A program made the position numbers and the translations under genes. Source: Dactylonectria macrodidyma (Eukaryota; Ascomycota; Sordariomycetes; Hypocreales; Nectriaceae). From it: a stretch of DNA of 64,000 bases. Shown one piece after another: positions 1-12,825 of this stretch. Location of the stretch: NCBI GenBank assembly GCA_020744425.1, contig JAGMUV010000019.1, positions 124,001-188,000 of the forward strand, read 5' to 3'. The notes beneath the pieces are model-generated. The model worked only from the letters and a program-made list of their open reading frames with translations. It made no database searches and had not been told where the DNA came from. Each line of letters begins with the position of its first letter. The stretch's first letter is position 1.

Positions 1-419
1 AAGGTATCTGTACCGTGAGTAACGACCACGCCAGAGACGTAAGGGCTGTCAACAGCTTTCTGGATTCGCTGACTCAGGTCGACCAGAAGGCTGGAATTCA
101 TTGCTTGACTACCAATGTTGGAGAACTGAACGCCATTCACATTGGAGATGTTCAAGATTTCGGGGACGGCATTGATCAAGACATCCACGCCGAGAGCTCC
201 AGCTTGATAGCCAGTGACCTCCGAACTGGAACTCGCACTGCCGGCGATGGTGCCACCAGTGGCAAAAATTGTGATGTTGGGCAGGCTGGCGTTGAATGAA
301 TTCTCTCGTGTGAACAGCACTGCTGGGGACAGCACGGAGACGGGGACGGGGACGGCCCCTGCCAGAAGGGCAGATGATGCCGCAACGACAAGCCGTAGGA
401 GGGATGGCATGACGAGCAT
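1..419 (-). CDS. Secreted type II L-asparaginase, 5' part (cut by window edge)
   Basis: The minus strand is open for 139 codons from the ATG at 419 (a second in-frame ATG at 410) to the window edge, so the 3' part lies outside. The N-terminus is a hydrophobic signal peptide (residues 4-24). It is followed by the asparaginase signature TGGTIAG near residues 54-60, whose first Thr is the family nucleophile, and by the second signature HGTDT near residues 134-138. Family knowledge: hydrolysis of L-asparagine to aspartate and ammonia, in the secretory path or at the cell surface. No intron is needed in the visible part. Candidate N-glycosylation sequons (NAS, NIT, NSS) fit a secreted enzyme. Confidence 0.88.
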   Translation of the reverse strand, partial: MLVMPSLLRLVVAASSALLAGAVPVPVSVLSPAVLFTRENSFNASLPNITIFATGGTIAGSASSSSEVTGYQAGALGVDVLINAVPEILNISNVNGVQFSNIGSQAMNSSLLVDLSQRIQKAVDSPYVSGVVVTHGTDT

Positions 420-3400
420 GGCGATTTATCGTCCTTAAAGATGTTGGGGAGATAAAGCAAAGGAACCCAGAACTTGCTTACTTTTGGATCCCTGCGAGAT
501 GCTCGCTCCCTCTTATACTCGCCCTTGAGTCTTGACCAATGACTCGACGGATATTGCGGAAGAGAATGCAGTGGTACATGTTCCCCAAATCCCCCACCAT
601 AAGCTTGGCATTGGGCAACAGGGGTTTCTGTTAGGAGCTTCAACAGAGAATACCACGAGGTTGGGTAGATAAGACAATGATCGGCAGTGCTACCGTAACT
701 CAAATGCTTGAGACTAACCCTCCTTCCAATGCTGTTATCTTATCTGCGACAGCACCTGGCCTATGCGGGTTCTATTTCTATCCCCCGTCGGATTCTAGCC
801 CCGCACTAATAGCGTGTTCTTGGGCATTGGACATGCCTCCGATAGCGGATAAAGTACAGAGTATGTATGAGGCAATTGATAGCTGGTCGGACATTTAGCT
901 CAAAAGGGTGATGTAATACATAGCAGATTGCGATAATCATTGGTCATACCGCCTACTCAAGAGTGTCTGTAGGCTGACTGCGTGTTATCGCTGTAACCTT
1001 ACTACGTAGTAAGGTGTCTGGAGTTTGGACAAACCAGGCAGTTATAGCCGGACGTTTCAGCGGCACGCTAGTAGACGCATCGTTGGGATTCTCAAACCTT
1101 TACCGACGTAGCTGCCCTACGACACCTTCCATCGTATTAACTGCGAAAAATGGTGACTACAGGTCACAAGCTTGATGGAAGTATCATCCGTTCTGGGATC
1201 AATGCCAGGAGTCGGGAAAAGTATGAGCAAAACTCACGGTAAAGACCAACTAAACACCATTATTATTGTCTTCAAGATGTATTGGGGAGTGGTGGGGTGT
1301 CAAACTTGACAATTGTATGTTTTAGCTCAGCTCTGATCAGGCACTGTCAGTATGGCCTGCTTGTGTTCTTCAACGGCTTTGGGATCAGCTTCGTCTAGGC
1401 AGCACCTAGTCAAATAGACACAGGCCTTCACTCGACGTTGTTTAAGTTGGATCTTCTCAATAGCAAACGATATTACCTGGCCGCTGCAGGCTTGACATTT
1501 GTTTCATTCACTCCAGGTCTTTTTCTCATCCCGACGATTATCACTATCGTTCTCAGCAAGAGTCAGAGCCCAGGGGCCATCATTAATCCTCTAGATTGAG
1601 ATAGGCCATAGGCCCTAAGGAAGTCTGGATCGTACCTGATCCGGTGCAACAGCGACGACAGTAGATTCTCTCTTCAATAGTCTCTTGAGAGTTATGATGA
1701 CATATTCCGCAGCTAGCACCACATGGCTGATGCGCGTATGGCCAGGGATAGCCAGTCTCTCTTAGCAATAGCGAAAAAGGCGACAATGAGTTGGAACTCA
1801 CTGCTGCAGCGATGTCCGCGTCCAATGAAGACTACCTAAACGTAGAAAGCTTATTGCTCTAGTTGTAGCGGGGATGATGCCAATATGAAATTGCCGTCTC
1901 GCACTATAGTAGTATAGAAAACAATATCTGCTGGAACAGAGTGATGCCAATGCGAACAAACGGAGATGCAGAGGGCTAAAGACACTTCGACGTGGGCGCC
2001 GAGTCAGAACTAAGGACTGACGTGGGTCTGCGTATGGAAAACCAGAGCAGATCTGGAATTTTAGAGAGTGTTGAAAGATGATTGACATGATTGAAAATGG
2101 CACAGTAGAGAAGGTAAAGGATGTGGTCGGTTAAGCAATCGTTGGCTAGAGTTGATTGAGCATTTGAGTGGCCAATTCGTTTGTTCTGTCTCATTTCGAA
2201 CTTGCTGTGATTGCTGCTATTGCCTGTTGGCTCGCTCTGATCTGACCAGGAAGCTATCATCACATTGTGTCATGTGTTGTTAACATTTGGGACTGTAATT
2301 ACATTGGCCGTCACCGAAATCTACACTAAGGGGAGAAATATCGGCATTCACTGATAGGATCAACCGCGGTGTTCCAAGGCCGACTCTACCTTCGATTTTG
2401 AAGACTCTCTTATGTGTCATATGACTGCCCAGGGCTTGATATAGGTCTCTTCTGTTAATAGCAAATACTTTTTTGACCAGATTTCCTTCTTCTTCTAGTG
2501 ATACTTCCCCGAGGGATGTTTTCGCTGAATTATCTTCACTTCGGTGGGTGCCAGACTCAGAAGACACTAGCAAACGTGACAATAAGAATTCTAGCGGGGC
2601 CTTCATGTCGAAGAGGTGAAATGAAGCGGTCGGGGCTTGAAAACTTGAGAGGTTAGCGCCTTCCTTCTATCAACCCTGTTAAAGGATTGGAAGGCATGCA
2701 AATGCTCTGACACTTAACGCAATTTGTGAATTTTGGGTTAATAGAATACGAGGGTATTTAAGTTGTTTTCTGCTGCTTCTAATTCTCCGAGAAGGATGCA
2801 TATAGAGTCTCGGAACGGTCCTGCTGAATTCACATTTTAGCGTTATCTTCGAAGGCGTAGCCGCGTACTATTTTCTTATCTCTCGGATCCAGGATCGTTA
2901 ATTTTCCATTTGCTGATTCAATGTAGCGGCTGAACTAAGTGGCGCAAAGGAATCGGGTAACTGTTGGCTAGACCCTCTCAGTTGTCGAAAATCACATTCC
3001 TGACCTCCTTCAGCCATATTATCTAACTGGAACCAGCCAAACTTGGCAATGTGATTGACTAGCTGTCGATGAATTATGGCCCGGATTGTCTGCTCCTAGC
3101 AGCTCGACCACTAAAGAGCACACGGCCAGCTGAATCCCGCAACTATCAATAATCATTACATTCTAGACTCCGATAGAGTATTCCAGGGCATGTGATTTAT
3201 AACGCAATATAGTGAGAGATTATGTAGATAGTAATACTCTTTACAAAAGAGGCATAGCAATGCAAATCTTATTGCCAAATGCGGCTATAACAATTCGGCG
3301 GCGAAGGAGCAGTCTAGCGAGTCGCTTTCCAGGAACTCGGCCACCAACATCTTCATTAAGATAACATGCATCCCACGTCCCTAAGATTTCTAGATATAAC

Positions 3401-4118
3401 GGGAACGAATACATCTAAGACGGACTTCAATTTTAGGCCCATAATCCAACACTCACACAGTTTCTCATCAACGAGAATGTCAAGAGCTGAGCCAAGCCCC
3501 TCATTACGACCCTAGCATCTCTGCCACGATGACCTCATTTGTCATTTAAGAATTCTGTAGCGTAATTCAGTTCATTATTTATTACACAGAGAACAAGAGG
3601 AGGAGGGATCGTCAATATGGCAAGGTCTACCATGATATCGTTATAAGCCTTGAAGCCGATTAGCATGATATCACCGATAAAAAAAATCACTGCTTTCGAT
3701 ACTGTTTATGAGTTGGAGGCACAGTGATTACGTCATTACTAGGGCCTGTCAGTTAACATAGAACTATTTTCGTCCCGAGGCTTTGCGGTAGTGAAGAAGC
3801 TCTAATTTATTCTGATCTCAACTATTTGACAGTTACGGACCAGGTGACCCTAATCTTAACATAGCTAATATTTTCAATCGAAAGATTCGAAACAACGCCT
3901 CTAGAACACAATCCATGACACGTGCGTGATTGAAGAAGCAATTCATGCTTATGTCTGTCGAGCATCATGTTTTAGAAGGTGTGAAGCTGAATACGAACTC
4001 GAGTCTTCCTTCCTAATACCGAAGATGAAGGTCACCACACCAAGTGAACCTGCTGTTGACTCAGACTTGTTTTGTTTTTTCTAAAAAAAAAAAAAAAAAA
4101 AAAAAAGTCAAGGCGGCC
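420..4118. other. Gene-poor stretch, no supported gene
   Basis: About 3.7 kb with moderate AT richness. The longest open frame is 108 codons on the minus strand (2280-2606) and has no recognisable motif, signal peptide or splice pattern. I see no tRNA, transposon ends or clear repeats apart from the A tract at its right end. Confidence 0.5.
4083..4106. repeat. A24 homopolymer
   Basis: An uninterrupted run of 24 A on the plus strand starts 12 bp past the stop codon of the minus-strand CrtC-like gene, so it reads as T24 in that gene's 3' flank. The true length may be uncertain in the assembly. Confidence 0.95.
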
Positions 4119-5199
4119 CTAATAAGCAGTGACTAGTTCAGCAACACCAAAGCCTTTCCTCTGGCCGAAGAAGCGTCCTTTGATAGTTACAAAACCTTCA
4201 TAGGCGGAGTCTGACAGTGCACGATCACCGTACATCTCTTGCTCTTCCAAGACAGACGCTATGTCAAGATAGTCGCCGTTGTCAAACTTCAGAGTCCAAC
4301 GGAGAGGATAAACAATTCCTGAGCTAGGGGACGTCCAAGTATTGGTCCAGTCTGCATCAAGTGTGTAGGATAGAACCTGGATAGAATTTTTCTCTCGGAC
4401 GGTTGCGAATCGATAGTTTTTCTCCTCGTCTTGCAAAAAGTCGTATGCCCACACACTGGCCTTGACATCCGATCCAGGGAACATGACGTTAAACCAAGTC
4501 CAGTTCCGCGGCACACCATGAGAGATCTGTCGATCATACCAGGTGAAAGAGTTCTCAGGATCGACCGCAATCGTCTTGCCGTCGACTATGATAGTTCCCT
4601 CTGTCCGGCTTGCAGGAACACTCCACTGTGTGGCATTGTAGCCAGGACCGAACTCAGCAATGACGCCACCGCCGCCATTCATCAGAATTTTAGAAGTAGC
4701 GTTCCATCGGATGTCAATAGCATGACTGTTGTTAGCCTCTGCCCATGTGCGCAGGGAACTAACGCTGTCATCCGAGGAAGACGCAAAGCCATAAGTCCCG
4801 TAGTCAAGCGCAAAGGGCTTTAACTTGTCAAATCCATCATTCTCTTGTGGCTTGCAGTAAGTCAGGTCTACCCAGTACTTATTTGTACGGAGGTCCAAGA
4901 CGGACGAACGACAAACAGGGTCCGGAAGATTCGTCGTGAGAATATGGGAGATAGCCAGATACTGGTCGCCATCCGCCCCTGAAATGAAGGAGCTGGCCCA
5001 ATAAGACGAGCCACTGTCAATATCGTATTGACTATCGGTGAAATTGACGAGGGAAGGGATACTCGACTGGCTAAAGTTAGTATGAAGACATGTATTTGAC
5101 AACGGGAAACGTTACAGATTTGTAGCTCTGTGCATTTTCGGGCTTGAAAACATAGGCGGCAGACGAGCTTGCAAGAGCTAAAAAATAGAATGACTTCAT
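4119..5199 (-). CDS. Secreted CrtC/AttH-like lipocalin-fold protein (kievitone hydratase / Diels-Alderase superfamily)
   Basis: Two exons: 5116-5199 and 4119-5066. The 49-nt intron has a TACTAAC branch site and ends CCAG. The model gives 343 aa. The ATG at 5199 starts a signal peptide (MKSFYFLALASSSAA) that the second exon alone would miss. The body shows the family hallmark FTWYDRQ near residue 210 and a WTWF motif after it, typical of hydroxyneurosporene-synthase (CrtC) / AttH-like proteins. In fungi this fold includes the secreted kievitone hydratase and intracellular pericyclases. Several NxT/S sequons and the signal peptide favour a secreted hydratase-like role over an intracellular cyclase. 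It is paralogous to the broken gene at 7275-8385. Exact reaction unknown. Confidence 0.78.
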
Positions 5200-7274
5200 C
5201 TTTTCTCGAGCTGAGTTGTAGGATAAGGTCGGTGAAGAATGCGACGTAGTAGGATGAGAAGATTGTTGGACAGAGGCTCGGTAGAACTAAACTGACGAGA
5301 AAGTCCTGGGAAGTCGACGACGTTGGCTATTTAAGCTGTTCAAGATGAATGACTTGACTGTTTTGTTTAGCGACTAGTAGGGATATTGAAAATAAAACTT
5401 GGGAATAACGGCTCACCCTGGCGAACTTGCAACGTCATGCGCAACTACTCGGCCTCGTTCTTGAACCTTTTTGCCGAGATCACTTCGTCAGGAGACATTT
5501 TCGATCGTTCAGGGGTTCCTTCCGTTGCGGTCTACCTATGATGTTGGTAGTAATGACTAAGCGGAGGAAGTTCCTCGGAGGTGGGCCATTTTGGAGTTAG
5601 CTGAAGTTGACTTGCATGGACGGACGATTCTACAAATGGCTGCCGTAATTAAAAGGCAACTTACTTCTATCACGCTGTCAGGGCATCATGAAAGATCAAC
5701 CAACGATTTTTCCGCGCCTTCCGGAAATGATGAAAAAATACCTCAGCTGTTGTACGTAATAATCAGGCTTACATATGTAAGAATGGTACAGGTCCTAAGT
5801 GCAGGGGTGTTGACCTCCTAGTGCCTTCATCATCATGAACATATGCTGGAGGCCTCACTAACATTGTTTTTAGGCCTTGCTCAGGATAGAGACAAGATAA
5901 CATCACACATCTAGTTAAGGCAAGACTGTGCAACGCCACGGGCACCTATGGATTCAATTAGTAAAGCGGTAACTGCCATGGTAAGGACACAGATTATGTT
6001 AGGAACACACTTGTTCCAAAACCAGACGAGAACACGGGCGCCCTCCACTCCTGGGCTCTACTCTATCTGAAAAGTGGCTCTGGGCGCCAATACCACATAG
6101 TGTCATAGACGGATTGACCGGACTGTTTGGACATGCCGAGCTTTAGGCTTCCACTTTGATAGCTTAATCTGAATGATAACAAGGTGGGACATTCATATTA
6201 CTATGTGCTGAAATTACGTACCAAAAATTTAACTCCATCACTTTCCACACCTGATACGCACTCTAGCAGTCGGACGGCCCACGTCATGAAGAAATCTCAA
6301 GTGATGTTGACCCAGTCAATAATTTGGACGACATCAAGATGGTTTTAACTAAGGGGAAAAAATGGCAGGTAGGAAACATGTGCCGGGTCGGAGGAGCGGT
6401 GATTTGCATTCAAACGTAAGGTCTCACCGAGTTGATCAGTCACGAGACTCACATTAAACTTTGATTTCGTTCTATTGTGCCACTCTGTCGTGGGCTGAGT
6501 CGAGGCTTAGCTCCTTTCTCCCCCCTCAGCCTAACATACGATCTAGACTAGATAAGTGGTGTGTGGTGAATGGCAATGAATTCGGAGCATAGGCCGTCTC
6601 AGAGTGACTATCTCTCGGTCTTGCTAAATAACTAGCCAAATTGTTACCTCACCTCCCTGCAATAGCGCTTGAACGCACTCACAACAGACATGTAACCATG
6701 ATTCCAAAGCTAGGTTTAAATAAAGAAAAGCTCATTTTGATTCCACCAAGCTTTGAAAGACTTCACAGAGCTCCTCTCACCTCCTAGTACAACTTGTGGT
6801 GTTCGATTCTTATGTATACTATTGGCCGAGAATCGGGACGGTGGAGGAATGATTCCGTGGATGAAGGAAATTGGGAGCTCGAACATCAAAAGATTTGCCT
6901 TATTCAAGGGTTGAGAGCCCTTGACAGGAAACGGTCTTATGACTGATTAGGGGGGAGGGTAATCAATTGTCCGAATGCCGCTTTGTCAGCGGTACCTTAA
7001 GAATTACAAACTTGTACGTCGCATTCAACAACGGATGTGGCGGGAATAATAATCTGCAGTTCTGGCGTCATCTTTATATTGTCCCGGGCTAGATGAGGTG
7101 ATGGCTAGCCGATAGCCAGGCAATCCGAAGGTTAGGAGAAGCTCATGTGCATTGACAATGTAAGGCTCCTCGGCAGCCACCTGGGCTCTTATTGAATGAA
7201 AATTCTATCGAAGACCCTGTCTTTCTGTGTGAATTAAAGCCAAGTCCAAAGTCTTTAAATCATCTATCTCCACA
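5200..7274. other. Intergenic, shared upstream region of the two CrtC-like genes
   Basis: The two paralogues diverge from this 2.1-kb stretch. Open frames inside are short (up to 76 codons) and show no recognisable motif. The part next to 7275 should hold the promoter of the second copy. No transposon or tRNA seen. Confidence 0.5.
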
Positions 7275-8443
7275 ATGCAGGTGTCCTTTCTAGCGACATC
7301 TTTGCTCCTCTCCGCATCGTTTGTAAGCGGAGCGGCAAATTTCTACCCTGAATATGAGGGCATCTATGCGAATGGTCTAGTGTGTATTTGACCTAGTTCG
7401 TGCTGCTCTTATCTTCGATATAATACTAATGTGTTCTGTCAAGGATGTCTTGCCTATTCCCTACAACTTGACGGAAACTCAACGAAAGAGCGACACGTTC
7501 GCGGCAGGCTCTTTTTGGACGAGCTCCTTTGTTCGCGGCTCCAACAATCACGACTACCTGATTGTTTCACACGTGATGTCGGGCGTACCATTCTGGTCTG
7601 CTGGGACCTCCATGTATCGGGGTCTGTGCTAGACCTCACGAATACATCTGCGTACGCTCAGTTCGAATTTTCGCCGACAACCACAATCCATATACGAAAG
7701 ATGGCGTCCTCAATGCCACCTTCGATGATTATGGTTTTGTTTCTGTTGGGGATGACGCGCTGAGAACCTGGAGCACCGTCGCAGGCGCTGAATTTGATCT
7801 CAGTATCGAGTTATCATCCCCAGCTCTGCTGAATGGTGGAATTGGCGCGTTCGAGATCGACAGTACATTATATCAATGGTCACTCCCTGCCGGCAAGACT
7901 ACCGGCTGTATCCTTGTCGATGGATCAAACGTTACTGTTAATGCTCGGAAGTCCCTGACTTGGTATGACCGTCAATTCAACGGAGGACCGCCCGACTGGA
8001 CTTGGTTTCAGCTCCATCTTGATACTAGGAAAGCTGGAGCGGCCGTAGTTGCTGTGTCAGTTTGGGTCTGGAATGACTCAGACACCGGTTTCAAAGGAAT
8101 CGCATCCATCAGAGAGGAGCCTGGTATACAAAAAGTGGTACCTGTGAAGTCTCTAGAGCCATCTGAGCGAACATACACATCACAGGCGTCAGGAGCCGTG
8201 TATTCGCTTGACTGGGTCCTAACCTTGGTTGACGGATCTAAGTTGCAGATCTCTTCTGTCCGGGATGACCAGGAACTACATGCAGAAGGCGGGGTGTTTC
8301 CAGCATACACTGGATACATCACAGCCGAGGGAAATTTTGGGACTGCGGTGTTGTGGAAGTGGTTCCACCTGACACTACAGACTGAGCTCACTTCTTCGTA
8401 CTTTGCTGTCCGCACTACCAAGGGCGAGTTGATTCTTTCATAA
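7275..8443 (+). pseudogene. CrtC/AttH-like secreted protein, broken by three single-base losses
   Basis: Exon 1 (7275-7379) gives a signal peptide ending near SFVSGA. The 64-nt intron (7380-7443) has a TACTAAT branch site. Exon 2 then aligns along its length with the 4119-5199 paralogue, including LTWYDRQ and WTWF, but only if the frame slips three times: near 7618-7623 (before SVLDL), near 7668-7672 (after FEF) and near 8335-8350 (before GVVEVVPP). Each slip equals one missing base, and the last returns to the starting frame. The intended stop would be the TGA at 8383-8385; read as sequenced, the last open frame runs to 8443. The losses sit at or near G or T runs, so homopolymer sequencing error is a real alternative to true decay. 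Confidence 0.75.
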
Positions 8444-10867
8444 AGTCAAAAAAACACAGTTTTCTTCACATTTTAAGCATTCAAACCCAATGCTTTCACA
8501 GTTACCTAGATCAAGCATTTCCACCTCATGCGAGCTGATAAGCTTAAATCTTGATGAATATAATGCTGGCCGGCCGTAGGAGCCGGGCCCTGATTCTCTT
8601 CCCTCTATCACACAACGCCAGCCCTAATACAGCCACGATGACTTCTTCTACTTTTATCTGTTCCTTCGACGCGACCGAACTGAGCTCACTTGGTTAGCTA
8701 TGAACAGCCGAGGTGAATGTTGAATGTAGATAGCTCAGGACCCAGCTTTTTACAGGGAGCGCGGCTCTTTGCGGTTTATCTATGAACGCCAAATGATTTG
8801 GGGCCATAATGACACTATGGATTCGCCATTGAAGTTCAGGCTCCTGTGGAAAATATGCATAGCCTCAGTCAGGCATTTACAAGCCCACACATTTGAATGT
8901 ACTTGGCGAGAACCATCTCGGTCTAGAGTAACGGGAACTCTGGGGTATTAGTACTGGGCCGCAGTGCCTTGTCGGGATTTTCGCAAAAAGATGTCTGGCG
9001 GAAATTCGGGCCATTATGAACGATTGCGTTGTATTCTGGCACGTCCAGCTGCGAGTACCACTCGCCCGAAGCTCAAAAATGTATCGTTGGACTAGGGGAC
9101 AGAACTGTTCTGATGGGAATGCCTCCAGTCATCGAGTGAGGATCCGACGTTTGGGAAAACCTTGTGAGTTGACATAGCGACACGAAAAAAGCTAGGCACC
9201 AACATACAGCAGTCAAAGCTAGGGCATGTGATAAAGTACTGATTGCGAAAGGAACAAATGGCGAAATCGTTTGTGATTTTTTTCTGACACAAAGAAATCT
9301 CGGACCTTGAGGTCTTGGAAAGTCGAGGTGGGGTAACCAGAATTCTGCATTAGACTTTGAAGCCACTTCTATGACGCTGTTCAGAAGACAGTGTGAAACA
9401 GATCGATCCTGGCGCCATCAACTCAAAAAGTTGTCATCTCCTCACCAAGTGAAGAACTACAGGGGCTCTCATCAGGAAAGAAATAGCTCTTAATAATGCA
9501 CTTGATCCTGGTAGAGCTTCAAAAGGCAACTTACCATTCTCCTAACGTGGAGCCTAGCAGGGCATTGTCTTGGGGACCTGGACCAGACTTCCGCCCTACC
9601 TCGCATTTTTCCTTGAAGCTGCGTAGAAACGGCAGGTCGGATGCCATCTTGAGGCTAGCTTCTTGGGTCAACGTCTCGATTAACTCGTCGGAGCTAAGAC
9701 GTACTTGGCCAAAGACTGGCTAATGAAGGCGTGACGAGCAATGTGAGCTTAGAGCAACGATGGCGTCAAACACGGCGCTAAGGAGTGGAGTATCCGCTCT
9801 CAAGCCTACCGAATGTCTTTGTGTGGCACTTCCAGCTGAACATCAGCTGTTGTCAGGGTTTATGACTTTTGACAACCATACTTGGCGTCGGTCTCTTCCC
9901 TGACCCTTGAAAGCAGGTAGACTACCAGCCACAAATGTTGGATACAAACTAAGGCCTGCACATGGTGAAGGCAGACATGTCTCTCACTGAGTCCCATTTT
10001 GGACGGGGCATTAACTCTCAGGCTCGACACGTCGTGCTAACAGCATGTTTCGCTACGCCGGGTTGTATTTCAGACGGCTCCTGTCTCAAATATCCATTGC
10101 AGAACAACAGTAATCCGTAGAGCGCGCACCAAAATATGTGGTTGGTGGGGTTTAGACTATGATTAGCGAACTCGGACCAGTTGTAAACCCCGAGGGACCA
10201 GATAAGCGAGGCCAATTCCGGAGCCTTTGGTCTAGGCGTATGGGCGCGAACTGTACGTAATGCCGGTCAAATTCCGCTGTGGATCTTCATGGTAGCTGCC
10301 CAGGCACCGGTTTTGCCCCGTCTCAGTCATGGCTGGCCCTGGAATGCAAGACATTCGAGCATATGATCCCGGGGCGTTGGGCTTGGCAGGGACATGCAAA
10401 CGGCGACGGCTTGCACGTGGATTCGAGGGCACGGGCGTGAGGTGTACGGAGACTCTACCCACTATGGTTGCTTGAGTCTTGAGGCTTGACCCGTAAAGAT
10501 CCAAACTTCCAACAAATGTACACCCTAGTCTCGCTTCAAGGACCCTATTTCCACAGAAACTCATGACGGGCCCTTCATGCAGGTCTAGGCCTTGATTTCC
10601 AAGGAGCTAATCTCCATGATGGTTAGACACCTTGACGCCATGACCTACGGTTCGGTCGCTACCACTTAATTGCCCATCCGGTAGGTAGACCACATCAACC
10701 AAAAGCGGGTGGGGAATGCATCACCACGTGTACGATTCTCGGTCTATCGCATCCTGTTTGACGCTCGGTTAAGATTATCCCCGGCTGTCCTTATAAACTG
10801 CAAATCACACTTATAGATTTGTTCAGCATGGAATTGCTCCTTCATTGCTACATCCTGCCGCACAACC
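8444..10867. other. Intergenic, no supported gene
   Basis: About 2.4 kb. Open frames reach 110 codons (10232-10564, minus) but look like chance frames, with no start context, motif or intron pattern. The last few hundred bases form the promoter of the rhodopsin-like gene. Confidence 0.45.
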
Positions 10868-12184
10868 ATGACTGTCCCCAATCGTGGCCCCCAGCTTGCG
10901 GCAGTGTGCTGGACCCTTGTCACCACAGCATTCCTCGCGACTTCGCTGAGATGCTACGTCAGGTTACGAATCGTCAGGAATATTGGGTTTGATGATTGGA
11001 CTATGGTCGGCGCTCTCGTAAGTGATAAAACCGTTGATTGCCCTAGGAGGTGCTTCCTAATCTCTCTTACGACAGATCTCGTTTATAATTCTCGTTATAT
11101 GCACCCTCCTCGGAGTTCACTACGGTACTGGACGTCACTATTGGGACCTCGGTGACAATGGAATTGAGCAGGCAATGAAGGTAGAAAAATCTGATTATGA
11201 GGACGACTGAATATGCCTGAGACTGACAGCGCTTAGTATTGGTGGCTTTGCTACCTTTGGTACTGCATCACCACCATGGCATGCAAAATCTCCATCGGTT
11301 CTTTTCTCCTCCGAATTTCAGTTCGTCGAGTTGATATATGGATCATCTACAGCGTTATGCTGGTCACTGTTTTGACCGGGGTTGTATTCTTTTTCGTTAC
11401 CCTATTCCAGTGCCGCCCCGTGTCCTACTTCTGGGAGAAGGACCAGCATGGGTCCTGCCTAGACGTGGAAGTAATTATCGCTCTTACTTACATGTATAGC
11501 GCGTTTACTGTTGTCTGCGACTTTACATTTGCACTGCTGCCACTGGTGCTCATCTGGAAACTAAATATGGATAGGAAAAGCAAGATTGCTCTAATTCCTA
11601 TTATGACTATGGCCTGCGTGTGCGTAACCCCTCCCTTCCCCATGTCCAATGGCTCATCCGTTGTAGTGCGAGCACTGCTGTCGTTATTCGTTTTGCATAT
11701 GTCAAAGACTTCAGGAATCCAGACTTCCTTTGTACGTATTCGGATGACACGTGCTGGTGATAATATTTTATTAATATTTTATTTAGATGCGACGGTGGAC
11801 ATAGCTATTTGGTCAACAACAGAAACAGGGCTGGCTATTACAGCAGGCAGTATAGCCACGCTTCGCCCTCTGATCCGTTTGATTGGCCACAAGCTTGGCT
11901 TATCAACTACAGGGCCATCGGTTCTGGAGGATTCAGACCGGCCGACGGGGCCAGGATCAAGAGGGGCGCCACAAAATACCGGAGGAAGAAATAAACATAG
12001 GGAAATCTTCAGTCTCACGACTTTTATGAGGCGGGATGATCAAGAAGAAGATACCATGGGCTGTGAGGCCGGAAGTAATAGTGACCGGGATAAGAGCATA
12101 ACGGGGAAACGTGCGCATATGTGGACAAAGCAACAGAGGGATGAGTCCAATGAGAGCGAAGAGGAGCTAACGATGAGAGATTGA
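10868..12184 (+). CDS. Rhodopsin-like (PTH11-type) integral membrane protein
   Basis: Five exons: 10868-11017, 11076-11180, 11237-11619, 11667-11731 and 11787-12184. Introns are 58, 56, 47 and 55 nt; the model gives 366 aa. The N-terminal helix is followed by the family-typical FDDWTMV, then GRHYWDL, then further hydrophobic segments with a Cys in FQCRP. The late motif VKDFRNPDFL / YATVDIAIWS appears only when introns 3 and 4 are removed, which supports the model. The C-terminal tail (about 100 aa) is polar and acidic, as expected for a cytosolic tail. Family knowledge: fungal multi-pass 'rhodopsin domain' proteins of unknown or receptor-like function, some lying in secondary-metabolite clusters. 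Whether it belongs to the neighbouring cluster is open. Confidence 0.85.
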
Positions 12185-12740
12185 AAATTAATGTATTAGA
12201 ACCAACAACAAACCTGAAGGCGATCGACATGTATTGTAAGCATCCGAAGTGTGACAGCTGACTCTAGAAGTGGATGATTGATTACTGGGGCCAATGTCAC
12301 GAGAAGAGGAGGGAGCGGGGAAGACGGTCCATCCTAGCATGGATGATGGAATGTGATCGTAAGCATAACGCCTGGAAGGCATGAGCTAGCTCCTTGCCTA
12401 AATACGACTAAGACAAAGAGGAATTTGGAGACGCCTCTTAACGCTTTGTCGTGGCAATGAGTTATATAAAAATGCTTAAAATTGTGAAGAGAACTGTTTC
12501 TTTTTGACTCTGTGCCAGCAGCAACTCGCCCTCGATGGAGCGGACAGCCGTAAATAAGAGCATGATGACATCCACCTGACCCATTGCAATCACGTTAGAG
12601 CTGGTTCAACACGGGGGAATAAACATGCCTGCCTGACGCACTTGGAAGTTGAAACAGTGATGGTGCCATACACGATGGCATTCGTCAAAGCCTTGCCGCC
12701 CGATATGCAAGCATGCGGCGGTGTTCCGAAAGTGACCGAT

Positions 12741-12824
12741 ACTCCGACCAGTGATCCGACTGGCACTCCGACCGGCACTTCGACCGGCACTCCGACTGGC
12801 GCTCCGACCGGCACTCCGACCGAT
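12741..12824. repeat. 12-bp tandem repeat, 7 units (ACTCCGACCGGC)
   Basis: Seven head-to-tail 12-bp units with consensus ACTCCGACCGGC and one to a few changes each. Read on the other strand the unit is GCCGGTCGGAGT, so each good copy carries the word TCGGAG found in other promoters of the polyketide cluster. In one plus-strand frame it would read Thr-Pro-Thr-Gly, but no gene is evident there. Confidence 0.9.
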
Positions 12825-12825
12825 A

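Noticed and set aside
2280..2606. 108-codon minus-strand ORF
   Set aside because: No motif, intron signals or context; such lengths arise by chance in this base composition.
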